NCBI RefSeq assembly: GCF_004010055.1
Contig: NZ_RQVT01000034.1
Coordinates: forward strand, 1 to 64,000
Reading direction: 5' to 3'
DNA from: Psychroflexus aestuariivivens
GTDB taxonomy: Bacteria; Bacteroidota; Bacteroidia; Flavobacteriales; Flavobacteriaceae
DNA: 64,000 nucleotides
The notes beneath the pieces are model-generated. The model had not been told where the DNA came from, ran no database searches, and saw only the letters and a program-made list of their open reading frames with translations. Made by a program: the position numbers and the translations under genes. Positions 63,765 through 64,000 of the stretch are shown here, in pieces (within the stretch, counting starts at the first letter, position 1; the number at the start of each line of letters is the position of its first letter).

Positions 63765-64000
63765 ATGACAGATTTAATTTCAAAAATTGAAGACTTTGTG
63801 CTTCACTTGTTCAAAGATAAGCTTTCTAATAATTATATTTATCATAATTTCAGCCATACTAAACGCGTGGTTGAAAGTGCTTCTTTTTTAGCTAAAAAAG
63901 AAAATATTCATCCTGAAGATCAGGAAATTCTATTGATTGCGGCTTGGTTTCATGATACTGGATACACTCAATCTGAAGGCGATCATGAATCGGAAAGCAT
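63765..64000 (+). CDS. HD domain phosphohydrolase (3' end cut by window)
   Basis: 78 codons before the window ends. HD-domain histidines: H31 (NFSHTKRVV), H63-D64 (AAWFHDTGYT) and H74 (GDHESES), which fit a metal-dependent phosphohydrolase. The layout resembles the HD domain of flavobacterial proteins annotated as Pycsar-system effector family, which carry membrane helices further on, but those would lie outside the window. Divergent from the phosphoesterase-barrel gene, 49 bases away. Confidence 0.75.
   Translation, partial: MTDLISKIEDFVLHLFKDKLSNNYIYHNFSHTKRVVESASFLAKKENIHPEDQEILLIAAWFHDTGYTQSEGDHESES

Noticed and set aside
1..64000. tRNA, rRNA or CRISPR array
   Set aside because: I found no cloverleaf with a conserved T-loop, no ribosomal RNA-like stretch, and no regularly spaced repeat array beyond the three-unit 22-bp motif, which has no spacers.
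1..64000. Insertion sequence or transposase gene
   Set aside because: No transposase-like protein is encoded in the window; the accessory stretches look like cassette or recombination-driven gain.

Overview
The window is AT-rich bacterial chromosome from the Bacteroidota, most likely class Flavobacteriia (a Flavobacteriaceae-type genome; I cannot fix the genus). The signs are two proteins with type IX secretion C-terminal sorting domains, a PID-CTERM-like small gene behind one of them, many lipoproteins with LxxC(S/C/E) lipoboxes, promoter elements of the Bacteroidota type (TAnnTTTG), and family members typical of the group (LETM1-related protein, PspC/PadR/head-GIN trio, PafA-type phosphatase, 7TM-HD phosphodiesterase, metallophosphoesterase fused to an Omp85-like barrel).

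Layout. 1-4.5 kb: end of a T9SS-sorted leucine-rich-repeat-like protein, a LysM/receptor-ligand-binding protein and guaA, all on the minus strand. 4.5-8.5 kb: accessory stretch with two paralogous lipoproteins flanking a RelE/ParE-type toxin-antitoxin pair, then two more lipoproteins. 8.7-10.5 kb: a Cys/Met-metabolism PLP enzyme. 10.7-19.3 kb: a five-gene type I restriction-modification operon (hsdR, KAP-like NTPase, hsdS, RhuM-Fic fusion, hsdM), preceded by three copies of a TGTACA-centred motif spaced exactly 22 bp apart. 19.7-24.6 kb: a 1553-residue T9SS-sorted protein with a PID-CTERM-like gene behind it that carries an in-frame stop. 24.8-28.6 kb: UbiA-like membrane protein and gcvP. 28.8-29.8 kb: HTH/PIN toxin-antitoxin pair. 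30.7-34.9 kb: KAS III, methyltransferase and glycosyltransferase, converging on a PafA-like phosphatase. 35-38 kb: MlaE/MlaF-type lipid transporter and a DUF389 membrane protein. 38-43.1 kb: SprT-like protease, SDR and M28 peptidase genes, then pdhA-pdhC. 43.1-45.9 kb: second accessory stretch with a decayed lipoprotein gene, a 130-bp palindromic element, two lipoproteins and possible coding debris. 45.9-50 kb: LETM1-related protein and a PadR-PspC-head-GIN group. 50.4-64 kb: core genes hpt-adk-obg, lipA-gap, cmk and the 7TM-HD phosphodiesterase, thiolase, NlpC/P60 peptidase, metallophosphoesterase-barrel protein, and the start of an HD-domain gene.

Functionally the window mixes purine metabolism (guaA, hpt, adk), glycine cleavage and pyruvate oxidation with lipoate synthesis (gcvP, pdhA/pdhC, lipA), envelope maintenance and lipid trafficking (mlaE/F, PspC, BamA-like barrel, NlpC/P60), and genome defence (type I RM with two extra genes, two toxin-antitoxin modules). 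The least ordinary items are the expanded RM operon with its 22-bp motif array, and a pair of related 130-132 bp elements (5475-5606 and 43920-44049), each lying just 3' of an accessory gene, as if they were the recombination or structural tails of gene cassettes.
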